Assembly (NCBI GenBank): GCA_029561455.1
Contig: JAKQIY010000065.1
Coordinates: 211,501 to 275,500, forward strand
Source of the DNA: a bacterium
GTDB lineage: Bacteria; Zhuqueibacterota; Zhuqueibacteria; Residuimicrobiales; Krinioviventaceae
Direction of reading: 5' to 3'
Length of the DNA stretch: 64,000 nucleotides
Shown one piece after another: positions 42,640-52,252 of this stretch (position 1 is the first letter of the stretch; the number at the start of each line of letters is the position of its first letter). The notes beneath the pieces were generated by a model. It saw only the letters and a program-made list of their open reading frames with translations. It made no database searches and was not told the DNA's origin. A program made the position numbers and the translations under genes.

Positions 42640-42981
42640 TTAATTTGCATAACTTGAAACAGCTTCCTGTACCGATGTAAAATCCTGAAAAACTGTATCC
42701 AGTTTGGTTATTTGCATAGGCCGCCTGATGCGATCCGACAAATTCGCCAGTTTTAAATCGCCGCCGGCGCTGCGCAGGCTGGTCAGAGCGCTGATCAGCA
42801 TTCCCAGCCCGGAACTGTTCATCCAGGCTACACCCTTCATATCGGCAACAACTTCAATATGCTCATCTTTAATTGCTTCATCAATAATATTACGTAAATG
42901 ATCCGAATCCTGCCCGGCCATTAATTCACCGGTTATGCTGATTACCAGCACCTTTCCTTCCAATCGCGATGCTATTTGCAT
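42640..42981 (-). CDS. STAS-domain anti-sigma-factor-antagonist-like protein
   Basis: 113 residues, single STAS domain. The phosphorylation loop reads MNSSGLGML (54-62), with asparagine where most antagonists have aspartate before the serine pair; S56 is the likely phosphosite. Normally such proteins release a sigma factor by binding an anti-sigma kinase. No kinase or phosphatase partner is adjacent. It lies 34 bases downstream of the efflux permease operon. Confidence 0.87.
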   Translation of the reverse strand: MQIASRLEGKVLVISITGELMAGQDSDHLRNIIDEAIKDEHIEVVADMKGVAWMNSSGLGMLISALTSLRSAGGDLKLANLSDRIRRPMQITKLDTVFQDFTSVQEAVSSYAN

Positions 42982-43015
42982 ATTTCCTCCAATCTGTTAA
43001 GGAACAATTTATCTA

Positions 43016-44236
43016 TTATTCATAGCGCATGGCTGTAATCGGGTCCATCAAAGCAGCTTTACGCGCCGGGTATACGCCAAACACTATTCCCACAAAAGAA
43101 CAAAAAACCAAACCAATGATCACAGTCCAAACCGGAATACCGGCCGGTATGGGGGTAAGAGCCTTGACAAGGAAACCGATACCCAAACCAACTGCAATGC
43201 CAATCAACCCGCCTATTTCACTTAATATAATAGCTTCAATCATAAACTGCCACAAAATATCTTTACGCTTGGCGCCCAGCGATTTACGGATACCGATTTC
43301 TTTGGTACGCTCCGTCACCGAAACCAGCATAATGTTCATAATACCAACTCCGGCAACCAACAGGGATATAGAAGCGATGGCAATGGCAACAATCTTAACG
43401 CTGGCGGTTAATTTGTCAAAAAATTCCATAAACTGGTCATTAGAGTAAATTTCAAAATCATTCTCTTTATCGGGGGGCACTTTACGAACGGTACGTAACA
43501 CGCCGATTGTTTGATCAATAGTAGCCTGGTATAATTCGGGACTCTTCGCTTTGATGGTAATATTTACTGACCTCCAGCGGCCATACATCTTTTCAAATCG
43601 GCTTATCGGAATAGCCGCCAGGTTATCCTGGCTTCCACCTAAAAAACTACCCTTGGATTCAAAAATACCAATCACTTCATATTTTTCCCCTTCAATTTTA
43701 ATATCTTTACCGAGCGGCGACTCGTAGGGGAAAAGCCGGTTAATTAAATCCACGCCGATGATACAAACACTCCTGGCCTGTTCAACATCTTGATTGGTAA
43801 TAAAACGGCCTTCACTTACAACATGACTGTTGTTGGGCAAAAATTCCGGGGTGGCGCCGGCAACCTGAACTATCGGTAATGTTTTTTTATCTTTATAGCG
43901 GATTTCTTTGCCAAACTCCCACACTTCAGCGCCGACATTTTCGGCTGTTGACACCCGTTTGCGAACCTCATCCGCTTCTTCGCGGGTCAAATTCTTGCGA
44001 TTGCGATATTTGTTATAATCGCCGCCGCCAATTGCCGGAAATTTCTGAACCTGGAAGGTATTAGAACCCAGTACGCTTGCCTGGTTAACTACACTGTTGC
44101 GCATTCCGGTTATTAACGATTGCATCGCAATTATCGTCATAACGCCGATGATTATACCCAGCAGGGTCAATACCGAACGCATCTTGTTGGCCATTATGGC
44201 CGTTAACGACATGTTGATACTTTCTTTAAATTGCAT
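43016..44236 (-). CDS. MacB-type ABC transporter permease, second
   Basis: 406 residues: N-terminal membrane helix (about 18-40), a large periplasmic MacB-PCD domain, then three C-terminal FtsX-type helices with the signature SVTERTKEIGIRKSLGAKRKDI. MacB-like permeases couple cytoplasmic ATP hydrolysis to the periplasmic adaptor and TolC. It is 14 bases after the first permease and homologous to it, so the pump is probably a heterodimer. Ends the efflux operon. Confidence 0.9.
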   Translation of the reverse strand: MQFKESINMSLTAIMANKMRSVLTLLGIIIGVMTIIAMQSLITGMRNSVVNQASVLGSNTFQVQKFPAIGGGDYNKYRNRKNLTREEADEVRKRVSTAENVGAEVWEFGKEIRYKDKKTLPIVQVAGATPEFLPNNSHVVSEGRFITNQDVEQARSVCIIGVDLINRLFPYESPLGKDIKIEGEKYEVIGIFESKGSFLGGSQDNLAAIPISRFEKMYGRWRSVNITIKAKSPELYQATIDQTIGVLRTVRKVPPDKENDFEIYSNDQFMEFFDKLTASVKIVAIAIASISLLVAGVGIMNIMLVSVTERTKEIGIRKSLGAKRKDILWQFMIEAIILSEIGGLIGIAVGLGIGFLVKALTPIPAGIPVWTVIIGLVFCSFVGIVFGVYPARKAALMDPITAMRYE

Positions 44237-44250
44237 AGTATATCTTTATT

Positions 44251-45489
44251 TTATTCATACCTTAATGCTTCAATAGGATTTAATTTGGCAGCCTTGCTGG
44301 CCGGATAAATACCGAAAAATAAACCAATCATCACTACAAAACCAACTCCCAGAAACGCTACCCATAACGTAATTGATGCCGGCAAGGGAGTCGTTGCCGA
44401 CACCAGTTTGGCAATGCCGATAGCAAATAATATCCCTAAAAACACTCCTATTGAACATATCATCATGGCTTCTATTAAAAACTGCACCATAATATCAAAT
44501 CGCCTGGCGCCTAATGCTTTGCGGATGCCTATTTCCCGGGTCCTTTCGGTCACCGAAACCAGCAATATGTTCATAATACCTATACCGCCAACCAGCAACG
44601 ATATTGAACCGACGCCGATAGCGACGGCCCATAAGGTACTGGTCAAATTCTTATAGGTATCCATCAACAAACTTTGTTTATTGATGTTGAAATCATTCTC
44701 ATCGTTTGGCTTTAAGCCCCGCAAACGACGCATGATGCCTGTCAACTCAATTTCCGCATCTTCAACAACATCCGGCGATATTGCTTTTACTTCGATACCA
44801 CACGACCGCCATTGTACCCCATAAGTTGACTGGAATATTGTTATTGGAATATAAACATTGAGATCCTGGCTATCGCCAAAAAAAGAACCCTTTTTCTCGA
44901 CAACGCCGATCACTTTGTACTTTTTTTCACCTACAGTAATACGTTCGCCAACTCCTGTAGAGTTGGGGAACAACGCCTCTTTAACGTCCCAGCCAATCAC
45001 GCATACAGTTCGACGGTGCTTGATATCCGTATCCGAAAGGAATCTACCGACTTCCGGCAGCGCATTGGAAGTGATCAGGTAATCGGCATTGGTTCCCACC
45101 ACCAGCACTCGTTCGCTGCTGCGGTCTTTATATTTCAAAGTCCGCCTGGTGTAAAGGGTCGGCGCCACCGCTTTGCTCAGGGTTGCCATGTTTTTTATTT
45201 TCGCTGCAAATTCCACCGGGATATTACGACGGTTTCGATACGTAAAAAACTCGGCGTCACTGGTAATGATCCATGGGTATTTATCAATAAACAAGGTGTC
45301 GGTACCTATAGCGGAGATTTGCTTTTCAAAAGACTTGTTCAGACCCTGAATCAGCGCCACAATTGTAATTACGGTGGTAACGCCAATCACAATTCCCAGG
45401 GTAGTTAATATGGAACGCATCTTGTAAGAACGCAGGGCATCAAAAGCGATTTTAATGCCCTCGCTGATATAAATGAATAATCTTTTCAT
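44251..45489 (-). CDS. MacB-type ABC transporter permease, first
   Basis: 412 residues of the same family as its neighbour: N-terminal helix (about 22-46), periplasmic domain, and FtsX segment with SVTERTREIGIRKALGARRFDIM. It lies 15 bases after the ATP-binding subunit gene and shares the operon with adaptor and TolC. Unlike E. coli MacB, ATPase and permease are separate proteins. Confidence 0.9.
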   Translation of the reverse strand: MKRLFIYISEGIKIAFDALRSYKMRSILTTLGIVIGVTTVITIVALIQGLNKSFEKQISAIGTDTLFIDKYPWIITSDAEFFTYRNRRNIPVEFAAKIKNMATLSKAVAPTLYTRRTLKYKDRSSERVLVVGTNADYLITSNALPEVGRFLSDTDIKHRRTVCVIGWDVKEALFPNSTGVGERITVGEKKYKVIGVVEKKGSFFGDSQDLNVYIPITIFQSTYGVQWRSCGIEVKAISPDVVEDAEIELTGIMRRLRGLKPNDENDFNINKQSLLMDTYKNLTSTLWAVAIGVGSISLLVGGIGIMNILLVSVTERTREIGIRKALGARRFDIMVQFLIEAMMICSIGVFLGILFAIGIAKLVSATTPLPASITLWVAFLGVGFVVMIGLFFGIYPASKAAKLNPIEALRYE

Positions 45490-45504
45490 GATTTTTTCAT
45501 CTTT

Positions 45505-46188
45505 TTAGTTTACTGCTTCATCTCTTTCAATTAACCCGTCACGCAGACGGATGATACGGTCGGAATGTTCGGCAATATATTCTTCATGGGTTACCAGCAC
45601 AATGGTGTTGCCGGCGTCGTGCAGGTTTTCAAAAATTTCCATAATTTCTTCACCGGTGCGGCTATCCAGGTTCCCGGTCGGTTCATCGGCTAATATAATC
45701 GAAGGATTGTTCACCAGTGCGCGGGCAATAGCTACACGCTGGCGTTGTCCACCCGATAATTCGTTGGGTTTATGATCCATTCTATCGGCAAGACCAACGC
45801 GCTCCAAAGCATCCATTGCCATCTTGCGGCGCTGACTGGCGCTGGTGCCGTTATAAATCAATGGCAATTCCACATTATGCAGAGCATTGGCGCGTGGCAA
45901 AAGATTAAAGGTTTGAAATACGAAACCGATCTCCCGGTTCCGAATCTCCGCCAGTTCATCATCCGACATTTCGCTGACATTGTGACCATTCAGCATATAT
46001 ATGCCATCGGACGGGGTATCAAGGCAACCCAGTATATTCATCAACGTAGATTTACCGGAACCAGACGGGCCCATAATGGCCACATATTCATTTTTCGCTA
46101 AACCCAGGTTGACGGTCTTTAATGCCGGAACCTTTACCGTGCCGCCGATTTCATATATCTTTTTAATATCTTTTAATTCGATCAACAT
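45505..46188 (-). CDS. ABC transporter ATP-binding protein (MacB/LolD type)
   Basis: 227 residues, standard length. Walker A GPSGSGKS (40-47), signature LSGGQ (144-148), Walker B IILADEP (164-170) and the H-loop in VTHEEY are all intact. The family powers MacB-like export and lipoprotein release. It follows the adaptor gene by 15 bases and precedes two permeases, forming the energy subunit of a tripartite exporter. Confidence 0.93.
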   Translation of the reverse strand: MLIELKDIKKIYEIGGTVKVPALKTVNLGLAKNEYVAIMGPSGSGKSTLMNILGCLDTPSDGIYMLNGHNVSEMSDDELAEIRNREIGFVFQTFNLLPRANALHNVELPLIYNGTSASQRRKMAMDALERVGLADRMDHKPNELSGGQRQRVAIARALVNNPSIILADEPTGNLDSRTGEEIMEIFENLHDAGNTIVLVTHEEYIAEHSDRIIRLRDGLIERDEAVN

Positions 46189-46203
46189 CTATCTAGCCCT
46201 TTC

Positions 46204-47463
46204 TTATTCTTTCTTCTTTTCCTCGGCAAAGCTCTCATCTTCTTTCGCCTTTACTTTGCTTTCATCCTTGAGCAGGGAAGATATTGCTTTATAACTTCCT
46301 GATACAACTTCCTGACCCTCTTCAAGACCGGATAATATTTCAATGTATGTATCATCACTTATCCCGGTTTTTACCGGCGTCAACCTGGCAATTCCATCCT
46401 TGATCACAAAAACAGCTTCTTTTAGTTCCGCTTTTTCTTTCTTTTGGACATTACCCTTGTCCTTTTTTTCGGAAGAATCCGCTTTTGCCTCTGCTTTTGC
46501 GCTATCGGCTTTTGCCGAGTCGGACGGAATTTCTTTCATCGTTACACACTGAATGGGAATATAAATGGCGCCATAGTGGGTTTCGGTGCTTATATCAACA
46601 GACGCGGTCATGCCTGGCCGCAGTTTATCGACCTGATTGACGACGGCTACTTTAACTTCAAAATTGGTTACCTGCTCCTGGGTGCCGCGACCACGGGTGG
46701 TAGCGGTATGGGCTATTTCGGAGACTGTGCCGTCAAAGCTGGTATCCGGGATGGCGTCGACTTCTATTTTTGTGCTGTCGTTCAGCGTTACCAAAACCAC
46801 ATCATTTTCATCCACCTCAACCAGGGCTTCCATTTTGCTCAGGTCGGAAACGGTGATAACCGGGTCGGAGTTAAACTCGGAACCCACGGCAATTTCACCT
46901 TCTTCTTTGAATAATTTGGTTACTACGCCGTTTATTGGCGCAAGCAGCCGGGTTTTATCGAGATCATCTTGCGCCTGACGCATATAGGCGCTGCGGATTT
47001 TTACATCGCTCTGCGCCAGCAGCATGCTTGCTTCAGCAGCGTCGAGTTCGGCTTTGGAAGTTAATTTCTGGTCAAACAGGTCTTTTACCCTGCTGTAATC
47101 CGCTTCCGCTTTTTTTAAAGAGGCTTGCGCTGATAATACCTGCGATTCCGCCTGTTCCAACTGGGCGATATAGCGCTGCCGGTCCAACTCTACCAGTAAT
47201 TGTCCCTTTTTAACAATATCGCCTTCTTCAACATGAATGCGAATGATTTCGGCTGATATGCGCGCGGCGATCTGTACATCGGTTTCAGGCTGCAAATAAC
47301 CGGAACCGGACACTGTTTTGGTTATTTCACCTTTTTTCACCTTTATTGTGACAACATCAACTGAGGTGCCCCGGTTCTTTTTAATATTCACAAAAATCAT
47401 GACGGCTATCAACAGCGCCAGGGCAATAATTCCGAACACTTTAAATTTTTTTGATTTAAACAT
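46204..47463 (-). CDS. Periplasmic adaptor (MacA/HlyD family)
   Basis: 419 residues. One N-terminal membrane anchor (about 9-24), lipoyl half-motifs, a long coiled hairpin (about 100-165) and beta-barrel domains follow the MacA order. Between the barrel and the last domain is a lysine/alanine/glutamate-rich insert (DSAKADSAKAEAKAD and onward, about 318-355), low in complexity and unusual for the family. It joins the permeases to TolC. Start at ATG 47463 (GGAG site); an upstream TTG is in frame but embedded in that site. Confidence 0.9.
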   Translation of the reverse strand: MFKSKKFKVFGIIALALLIAVMIFVNIKKNRGTSVDVVTIKVKKGEITKTVSGSGYLQPETDVQIAARISAEIIRIHVEEGDIVKKGQLLVELDRQRYIAQLEQAESQVLSAQASLKKAEADYSRVKDLFDQKLTSKAELDAAEASMLLAQSDVKIRSAYMRQAQDDLDKTRLLAPINGVVTKLFKEEGEIAVGSEFNSDPVITVSDLSKMEALVEVDENDVVLVTLNDSTKIEVDAIPDTSFDGTVSEIAHTATTRGRGTQEQVTNFEVKVAVVNQVDKLRPGMTASVDISTETHYGAIYIPIQCVTMKEIPSDSAKADSAKAEAKADSSEKKDKGNVQKKEKAELKEAVFVIKDGIARLTPVKTGISDDTYIEILSGLEEGQEVVSGSYKAISSLLKDESKVKAKEDESFAEEKKKE

Positions 47464-47486
47464 TCGTTTCTCCAAAATTAAATTTT

Positions 47487-47924
47487 TTAATCTTCACTCA
47501 ACCAAAATGCATAACTGCGGACAAAGGCGCCGTCGATATAAACCTCGGCAAGCCATTTGCCGGTCTGGGAAGAGCTTGTGGTATCGATATAATAAAAAGT
47601 AATCCATTTACCATTCCTGGAATCAAAATTACTTGTGGTTTCGGTTACTATGTCATCATCCGGATCGACCCAGATAATTTTAACCTGATGTTCACCGGTT
47701 ACCTGCTCCCAGCTTAACCAAATGTAAACAGGATCATCCTGAAAGAAATCGTTATCGATAGCAACAGGTTTACCATCGTCAACCGCAGCACAAATAAATC
47801 CTTCAACAATCAGTGGATCACTATTGCCGGGCTGCAAACCACCCCCGCCCTCACCTTCGGTATCATCACAGGCAAGGCATGCTAAAAACATCAGGATGAT
47901 TGGCAGCCAGATAATTTTTTTCAT
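47487..47924 (-). CDS. Small lipoprotein in the efflux operon
   Basis: 145 residues. Signal peptide with lipobox LACLAC; the mature protein begins DDTEGEGGGG and then has a beta-sandwich-like domain (VYIWLSWEQVTGEHQVKIIWVDPDDD, GKWLAEVYIDGAFV). I do not recognise the family. It lies between TolC and adaptor genes in the same transcript, so it may be an outer-membrane accessory of the exporter. Confidence 0.72.
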   Translation of the reverse strand: MKKIIWLPIILMFLACLACDDTEGEGGGGLQPGNSDPLIVEGFICAAVDDGKPVAIDNDFFQDDPVYIWLSWEQVTGEHQVKIIWVDPDDDIVTETTSNFDSRNGKWITFYYIDTTSSSQTGKWLAEVYIDGAFVRSYAFWLSED

Positions 47925-47933
47925 GGTTCACGC

Positions 47934-49319
47934 TTACTTTTCAGTTTCAATGATACCCAAAGCTGCTTCGAGTTGGGCTTTGGCAATTTTGGCATTAAAT
48001 TCAGCCTGGATCAGGTTACTGCGCGCCTGGGTCAATTCATATTGCGCCTGCGACACTTCCAACTCGGTGCCGGAACCGACGCGCCGTTTTTCCTGCTGTA
48101 ACCGTAAATTTTCCTGGTAGGCGTCAATATTCTGTTTATTAATTTCGATAATATCTTTATAGGCTTCCAGTTGTAAATAATACTGCTTTACACCCGACAA
48201 TAACAACCGCTTGGTTTCGGCATAATTTTCAATGGCAATATTATAATTGATAGTATTACGCTGAACCGCGGCTTTATCGGCGAAACCATTGAAAATATTC
48301 AAATCCAGACCAACGCCAATGGTAGCGCTGAAATCCTTATCCAACTCGCTGGAATAGACCCGGCCGGCATCATCATTATTTCTGTTATAATTGATGCTAC
48401 CGCCAATGCTTGGTAAAAAAGCGGCTTTGGCATAATTGATATTATGCTGGTTGGCTTTAACTTCCAATTCCATCGCCTTCAGGCTTTCGTTGTTTTGCAG
48501 CGCTATTTCAACCGCCTTGGCAAAATCATAATCCGGAAATGAAGCATCCAGTTTATCCCCGACGATTTCTAATGGCGAATCGGGATATAAACCCAAAGCA
48601 TTATTCAAATTGGCCTTGTATATTTCAATATTATTGGCCTGATTGATCAACTGTGTTTTATTGGAACCCAGGGTTACTTTGGCCTGGTACACTTCTGCCT
48701 GCGAGGCAAGGCCAATATCCATCATGGTCTGTACCCGATTAACCTGCTCTTCCGCTACTTTAACCGCTTCATCATAAACTTCCAGTAACCGGTATTGCAT
48801 GAGTAAATTATAAAAAGCTTCTTTAACATTGGCAATAACCAGGTTACGGGTATTGACCAGGGTATGAGCGGCAGAATTTTTGGCGGCTGTAGATTGCTTG
48901 TAGCTGTAAATGCTGCGTCCAAAATCAAAAATGTTTTGATACAGGGAAATACCGGCAGAATGAGAATTCCTCTCCGTTTTATCCTGTAAAATTTCTTTTT
49001 CCTCATAAATCATTCGCCCGGTCAGGGGATCGACCTCGCCGGTGGGCACATCGGCTTTAACCACACGGGCGCCCTGGATATATTTCCCGGCATTGAATGA
49101 AGTATTAATACTTGGTAAAAAAGAGGCCCTGACTGTAGTTACATTCGTTCCTGCCGATTTAACCTGGTATTCGGCGATGCGCAGGGAGGAATTGTTTTGC
49201 AGGGCAATATCGATACATTCCTGCAATGTTAATGCTTTCGGGGTTTGCGAGAATACATACCCAGCCCCGATTATTAACATGAAAAATATTATACCCGTCT
49301 TCCAAATTATCTTGTTCAT
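47934..49319 (-). CDS. TolC-family outer-membrane channel (MacAB-type operon)
   Basis: 461 residues from the ATG at 49319 (GGAG site). Signal peptide (1-24), then two OEP repeats typical of TolC with long helices (TLQECIDIALQNNSSLRIAEYQV, and LLSGVKQYYLQLEAYKD). It forms the outer-membrane duct of the exporter encoded downstream. A second, distinct TolC gene lies at 57440. Confidence 0.9.
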   Translation of the reverse strand: MNKIIWKTGIIFFMLIIGAGYVFSQTPKALTLQECIDIALQNNSSLRIAEYQVKSAGTNVTTVRASFLPSINTSFNAGKYIQGARVVKADVPTGEVDPLTGRMIYEEKEILQDKTERNSHSAGISLYQNIFDFGRSIYSYKQSTAAKNSAAHTLVNTRNLVIANVKEAFYNLLMQYRLLEVYDEAVKVAEEQVNRVQTMMDIGLASQAEVYQAKVTLGSNKTQLINQANNIEIYKANLNNALGLYPDSPLEIVGDKLDASFPDYDFAKAVEIALQNNESLKAMELEVKANQHNINYAKAAFLPSIGGSINYNRNNDDAGRVYSSELDKDFSATIGVGLDLNIFNGFADKAAVQRNTINYNIAIENYAETKRLLLSGVKQYYLQLEAYKDIIEINKQNIDAYQENLRLQQEKRRVGSGTELEVSQAQYELTQARSNLIQAEFNAKIAKAQLEAALGIIETEK

Positions 49320-49373
49320 GAGAACTCCATTCATATCATTAATTGAATCGTACTAGTTTTACCTGGCGGTTTC

Positions 49374-50102
49374 TCACTGACCCAGCAAACCCGCAAGCCC
49401 AGCAGAAGCCAGGAACCATATTACATAAATAATGGCAACCAACGGCCAGACCTTTTTGGTCGGCAATTTGGCGCACACGGCAATGCCGATACATAAAGCA
49501 ATGATCGCCCAGATGTTAAATAATTCAAATTGCGCCAACACCTTGTATAAAAAAGTATCTTTGGCGGAATCCGGCATAAAAGTAGCCAGACTGAAATGAA
49601 TATTCATGGTTTTTTGGGAGATCATAAGCGGCGCTTTTATTAACATTCCCACTGTGGGAATAAAGGCGCGGTAAACAACTACTCCTAATAACTGCTCGAA
49701 TTTGGCCTTACCACCCAGCACGACATTACCAAAAAACAGCCATATCGCTGCGGTTAAAACAAACATGATAATGGAAGAAATAACAACTGTTGGATACAGG
49801 CTGATTTTCATGATCTGTTCACTTTTCGCCATTGCTTCATCAATCTGTTCCTGCTCCATACCGCGCTTTTCCATTTGTTCTACGGCTTTTTGCCGCTGTT
49901 CAACAGATATAATGGGCGACAACAAGTAGGTTGTTCCCAGACTGATGATAATCAGAATTATTCCCGGTACCAGCCATTTGGGTTTTGCTGCAATTGCATT
50001 AAATGTTGCGGCAGGTGAAACAAATACACCAATTATCCTGCTTAGCAGGCTCATATCTTTTGCTTCCGCTGTAGAATTGCCATTTGCATTAATTTCCGAC
50101 AT
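49374..50102 (-). CDS. YIP1-family membrane protein
   Basis: 242 residues, about five membrane helices after a cytosolic N terminus (MSEINANGNSTAEAKDMSLLSRIIGVFVSPAATFNAIAAKPKWLVP), the usual Yip1-domain start. A charged loop (EQRQKAVEQMEKRGMEQEQIDEAMAKSEQ) lies between helices 1 and 2. GGAGG before the ATG. It is the first gene of the exporter operon, although why a YIP1 protein leads it is unknown. Confidence 0.8.
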   Translation of the reverse strand: MSEINANGNSTAEAKDMSLLSRIIGVFVSPAATFNAIAAKPKWLVPGIILIIISLGTTYLLSPIISVEQRQKAVEQMEKRGMEQEQIDEAMAKSEQIMKISLYPTVVISSIIMFVLTAAIWLFFGNVVLGGKAKFEQLLGVVVYRAFIPTVGMLIKAPLMISQKTMNIHFSLATFMPDSAKDTFLYKVLAQFELFNIWAIIALCIGIAVCAKLPTKKVWPLVAIIYVIWFLASAGLAGLLGQ

Positions 50103-50410
50103 TTTACTCCTCCAAAAATTTGTTTTAACTTGGCTAAAATCAAAAACGTATCTTTCCTGTAAAAGTTTCAGAAAATCAAAAAAAGCGTGCCACCCTCGCT
50201 AAAAAAAGTAATTCTACTCCATTCATAGACGTTTGGTTATGAATAGGATCCAAAAAACATCCGGTGTTTTCTGCGTAAAACTCACTTACCGGCGGCCCTG
50301 GTTTACCACAAAAAGAATTTGAAAAACGCGCAAGGTTTAAGCATAAAGCTAGGGATAGATTAAAGGGGACTCGTCATGTCTACGGCTGCCGTCACCTTGA
50401 AACACAAAGC
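50103..50410. other. Intergenic upstream of the exporter operon
   Basis: No gene or RNA seen. It presumably contains the promoter of the YIP1-TolC-adaptor-ABC operon; I could not place it confidently. Confidence 0.4.
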
Positions 50411-50438
50411 GGGGCAGATAGTGTCAGCTATCTGCCCC
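50411..50438 (-). terminator. Terminator hairpin after pepD
   Basis: GGGGCAGATAG (50411-50421), 6-base loop, CTATCTGCCCC (50428-50438): 11 perfect pairs, just past the pepD stop on the minus strand. Confidence 0.8.
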
Positions 50439-50444
50439 ATAAAT

Positions 50445-51893
50445 TTATGCCAGGGTTTCCAGTATTTTTATTGTATGTTGATAAAATACATTTACTGATG
50501 GTACATTGACGCGTTCATCCGGCGAATGGGGATATTTGATCGTCGGTCCAAGAGAGATCATGTCCATACCGGAAAATTTTTCTCCAATCAAACCGCATTC
50601 CAGACCAGCGTGGATCGCTTCATAACGCGCTTCTTTACCGGTGACCTGTTTAAATGTATCGAGGGATACTTTAAGGATTGCAGATTCCAGGTTAGGCATC
50701 CAGCCGGGGTAACCGGGTGGCTGGTCAAGAGCAGCGCCGGCAAGCTGGGCTATAGCAGCAATTTTATCCAGTGTAGCTTTTAATGCAGCGCCATTAGAGC
50801 TGCGGCTGCTGCAATGGATTTTTATCTGTTCTTTCTCGCAGCGGATTGAAGCAACGTTGTTGGATGTTTCTACCAGGTTTTTAATATCCCGGCTCATAGC
50901 CAGCGGGCCATGCGGTAAAGCAAAGAGCAGGGATAGCAGAGTTTTTTGAGTATCCGGCGCTAAAACCTCTTCAACACCGGGGATTTCATTAACTGTCAGA
51001 CCAATTGCCTGTTCAACCGGTTTGAATTCAATGCGAATATCTTCCATCGTTTTGGTAAACCATTTTTTTAACGCCGCCAGTTTTTTACTATCGATCATTA
51101 TTTTTACCTTGGCTTCACGCGGAATGGCATTATGCTTGTCGCCGCCTTCAAAGCACACTATTCCCAGAGGAATTTCTTTGTTTGCCTGGTAGATCAAACG
51201 GTTAATAATTTTAAGAGCATTGCCGCGGCCTTCATGAATATTGACGCCGGAATGGCCGCCAAGCAATCCGCTTAAATGTACTTCAACCTGCTGATTGCCA
51301 CTCGCTTTTATGCGTTTGATTGGGAGCTTGATATGCGAATCGGAGCCACCGGCGCAGCCGATAGAAAACAGACCAAGATCTTCACTATCCAGGTTCAACA
51401 TAATTCTGCCCTTTAACCAGGTCGGGCTTATCGACATGGCGCCCACCAGACCCCGCTCTTCATCTATAGTAAATAAAGCCTCGATCGGACCATGAACCAG
51501 TTTATTATCCTCAAGAATTGCCAAAGCCGTAGCAATGCCGATACCATTATCAGCGCCTAATGTAGTACCATCGGCTTTTAACCATTCGCCATCCATTTTT
51601 AACTGGATTGGGTCTTTATCGAAATCGAATTTTTTGTCCGAATTTTTTTCACATACCATATCCAAATGGGATTGCAAAACAACAGTCTTGGCCTTTTCAT
51701 GCCCCGGCGAGGCCGGCTTGCGGATCAAAACATTCCCGGTTTTATCTTTTTCAAATTGCAGCCCAAACTGCTTGGCTACAGATATTACATAATCCGCTAT
51801 TGCTTCTTCTTTGCCTGATGAACGCGGTATTTGCCGAATTTTATCAAAGTATTTCCAGAGTAATGCGGGTTCCAAACCTGTGAGCACTGACAT
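50445..51893 (-). CDS. pepD: Cytosol nonspecific dipeptidase (aminoacyl-histidine dipeptidase)
   Basis: 482 residues, M20 family with PepD length. Metal ligands: H76 and D78 in SHLDMVCEKN, D115 in GADNGIG, catalytic E145 with E146 in DEERGLVGA, D169 in LNLDSED, and a late histidine region near KYPHSPDERV. It splits Xaa-His and other dipeptides in the cytosol. An AGGAGG ribosome-binding site precedes the ATG. Monocistronic, with its own terminator. Confidence 0.94.
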   Translation of the reverse strand: MSVLTGLEPALLWKYFDKIRQIPRSSGKEEAIADYVISVAKQFGLQFEKDKTGNVLIRKPASPGHEKAKTVVLQSHLDMVCEKNSDKKFDFDKDPIQLKMDGEWLKADGTTLGADNGIGIATALAILEDNKLVHGPIEALFTIDEERGLVGAMSISPTWLKGRIMLNLDSEDLGLFSIGCAGGSDSHIKLPIKRIKASGNQQVEVHLSGLLGGHSGVNIHEGRGNALKIINRLIYQANKEIPLGIVCFEGGDKHNAIPREAKVKIMIDSKKLAALKKWFTKTMEDIRIEFKPVEQAIGLTVNEIPGVEEVLAPDTQKTLLSLLFALPHGPLAMSRDIKNLVETSNNVASIRCEKEQIKIHCSSRSSNGAALKATLDKIAAIAQLAGAALDQPPGYPGWMPNLESAILKVSLDTFKQVTGKEARYEAIHAGLECGLIGEKFSGMDMISLGPTIKYPHSPDERVNVPSVNVFYQHTIKILETLA

Positions 51894-52252
51894 ATGAACC
51901 TCCTGAAATGATTGTATATAATTCCCTTACCTGTGAATATACAACAAGTTAAATGAAAATTCAAGTAAACTCTTTTCGGAAGGCAGGATAACTGTACAAG
52001 AAGGCCATATGAAAAACTCCCCTAAGCACATGAATATTAATCAATTAACCCAAACAAGCATAAACCATGCATCAATAAAAAATAAATCTGCATTCATTAA
52101 AATCTTGTAAAAACCATGTTTATTGTATAATACCCAATCCATTACTAAAAGTAACAGGCTCAACAAATGCAGCTTTCTTCCTGGTTTTAACCACTGCGTT
52201 TGGTGAGCCTGTAAAAATAGTAGTTATTTGTTCAGGTTATCAGTTGAAAAAT
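51894..52252. other. Intergenic containing a long imperfect hairpin
   Basis: No gene. A hairpin at 52154-52212 (ACAGGCTC with GAGCCTGT, continued by CAAATGCAG with CTGCGTTTG including a G-T wobble) lies downstream of the DUF4097 gene and is the likely end of its transcript. Confidence 0.55.
52154..52212 (-). terminator. Long hairpin, probable terminator of the DUF4097 gene
   Basis: Arms of about 19 bases with one mismatch and a wobble (see ACAGGCTCA and TGAGCCTGT at the ends). A T-rich stretch is not strong, so a structured RNA function cannot be excluded. Confidence 0.5.

Noticed and set aside
45772-46101. Plus-strand frame opposite the ABC ATPase
   Set aside because: Shadow of the intact ATP-binding gene.
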